Source: Candidatus Roizmanbacteria bacterium GW2011_GWA2_35_19 (lineage in GTDB: Bacteria; Patescibacteriota; Microgenomatia; UBA1406; GWC2-37-13). Taken from it: a DNA stretch of 38,472 nt. Below are positions 38,401-38,472 of the stretch, piece by piece. A model generated the notes under the pieces. It saw only the letters and a program-made list of their open reading frames with translations, was not told the origin of the DNA and searched no databases. How positions within the stretch are numbered: position 1 is the stretch's first letter; every line of letters starts with the position of its first letter. The stretch spans positions 1-38,472 of the forward strand of contig LBQC01000006.1 in assembly GCA_000990565.1 (NCBI GenBank), given 5' to 3'. A program made the position numbers and the translations under genes.

Positions 38401-38472
38401 TATCAAGTTGATTTAGGTTGATAAGAAAGACGAAGCTTAGTACGTAGAAACGACAGAAAGTTGTAATACTTC

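Noticed and set aside
38359-38424. UGA recoding (as Gly), since TGA interrupts PNG-YQVDLG
   Set aside because: Many clear genes here end in TGA, and the extended peptide stops at once at TGA/TAA anyway.
1-38472. tRNA or rRNA genes and riboswitches
   Set aside because: I looked in the intergenic gaps for cloverleaf-like or conserved riboswitch sequence and saw none; most gaps are filled by hairpin repeats or are too short.

Overview
The window is about 38 kb of AT-rich, gene-dense bacterial chromosome. It most likely comes from a Patescibacteria/CPR genome; a Microgenomates-like member is my best guess, from gene style and not from phylogeny. Reasons: very short intergenic gaps and overlapping stop/start codons; almost no recognisable Shine-Dalgarno sites; CPR-style surface proteins; a PaaX-like regulator with a Cas2-like fold; a minimal competence set (pilin, ComEA, split ComEC); and many short hairpin repeats between and inside genes. 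TGA is a normal stop codon here (for example the ends of nusG and the PaaX-like gene). I found no tRNA, rRNA, CRISPR array or transposase.

Layout. 1-3.4 kb: O-antigen-ligase/TPR membrane protein, type IV prepilin and a four-helix-bundle protein, all on minus. 3.45-11.07 kb: one giant minus-strand gene (2540 codons) that joins a recombinase-type DNA-binding domain, a membrane helix, phage-fibre-like repeats and an S74 self-cleaving chaperone. 11.1-15.6 kb: a non-coding AT-rich stretch, then a surface locus (Big_1-like protein, Ig-like membrane protein, DUF916-like anchor, secreted beta-rich protein). 15.7-18.9 kb: PaaX-like regulator, ComEC in two coupled genes, ComEA. 19-21.4 kb: a second, paralogous surface locus. 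21.5-23.8 kb: secE-nusG-rplK-rplA. 23.9-30 kb: cytidylate-kinase-like protein, HEPN-like protein, Ca2+-type P-ATPase, transketolase. 30-32.7 kb: a GGDEF gene broken by a frameshift and an HD-GYP gene, together a putative cyclic-dinucleotide module. 32.7-38.2 kb: S1 protease, unknown protein, acetyl-CoA synthetase and a frameshifted class III aminotransferase.

The main discovery is a set of at least eight families of 40-140 bp imperfect palindromes that lie between genes and also sit in frame inside genes, including transketolase, acetyl-CoA synthetase, the P-ATPase, the four-helix-bundle protein, the PaaX-like regulator and the giant fibre. Unrelated proteins therefore carry matching peptide inserts. 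In three secreted proteins the repeats encode much of the signal peptide. In both paralogous surface loci a repeat folds around the start codon of the DUF916-like gene.

A second theme is promoter placement: at several genes a good -10 box lies only 6-11 nt upstream of the ATG, which predicts leaderless or nearly leaderless mRNAs. Three genes (rplA, the aminotransferase and the GGDEF gene) are split by single-base frameshifts, two of them at homopolymer runs. All functional statements rest on motif reading by eye; no search or fold was run.
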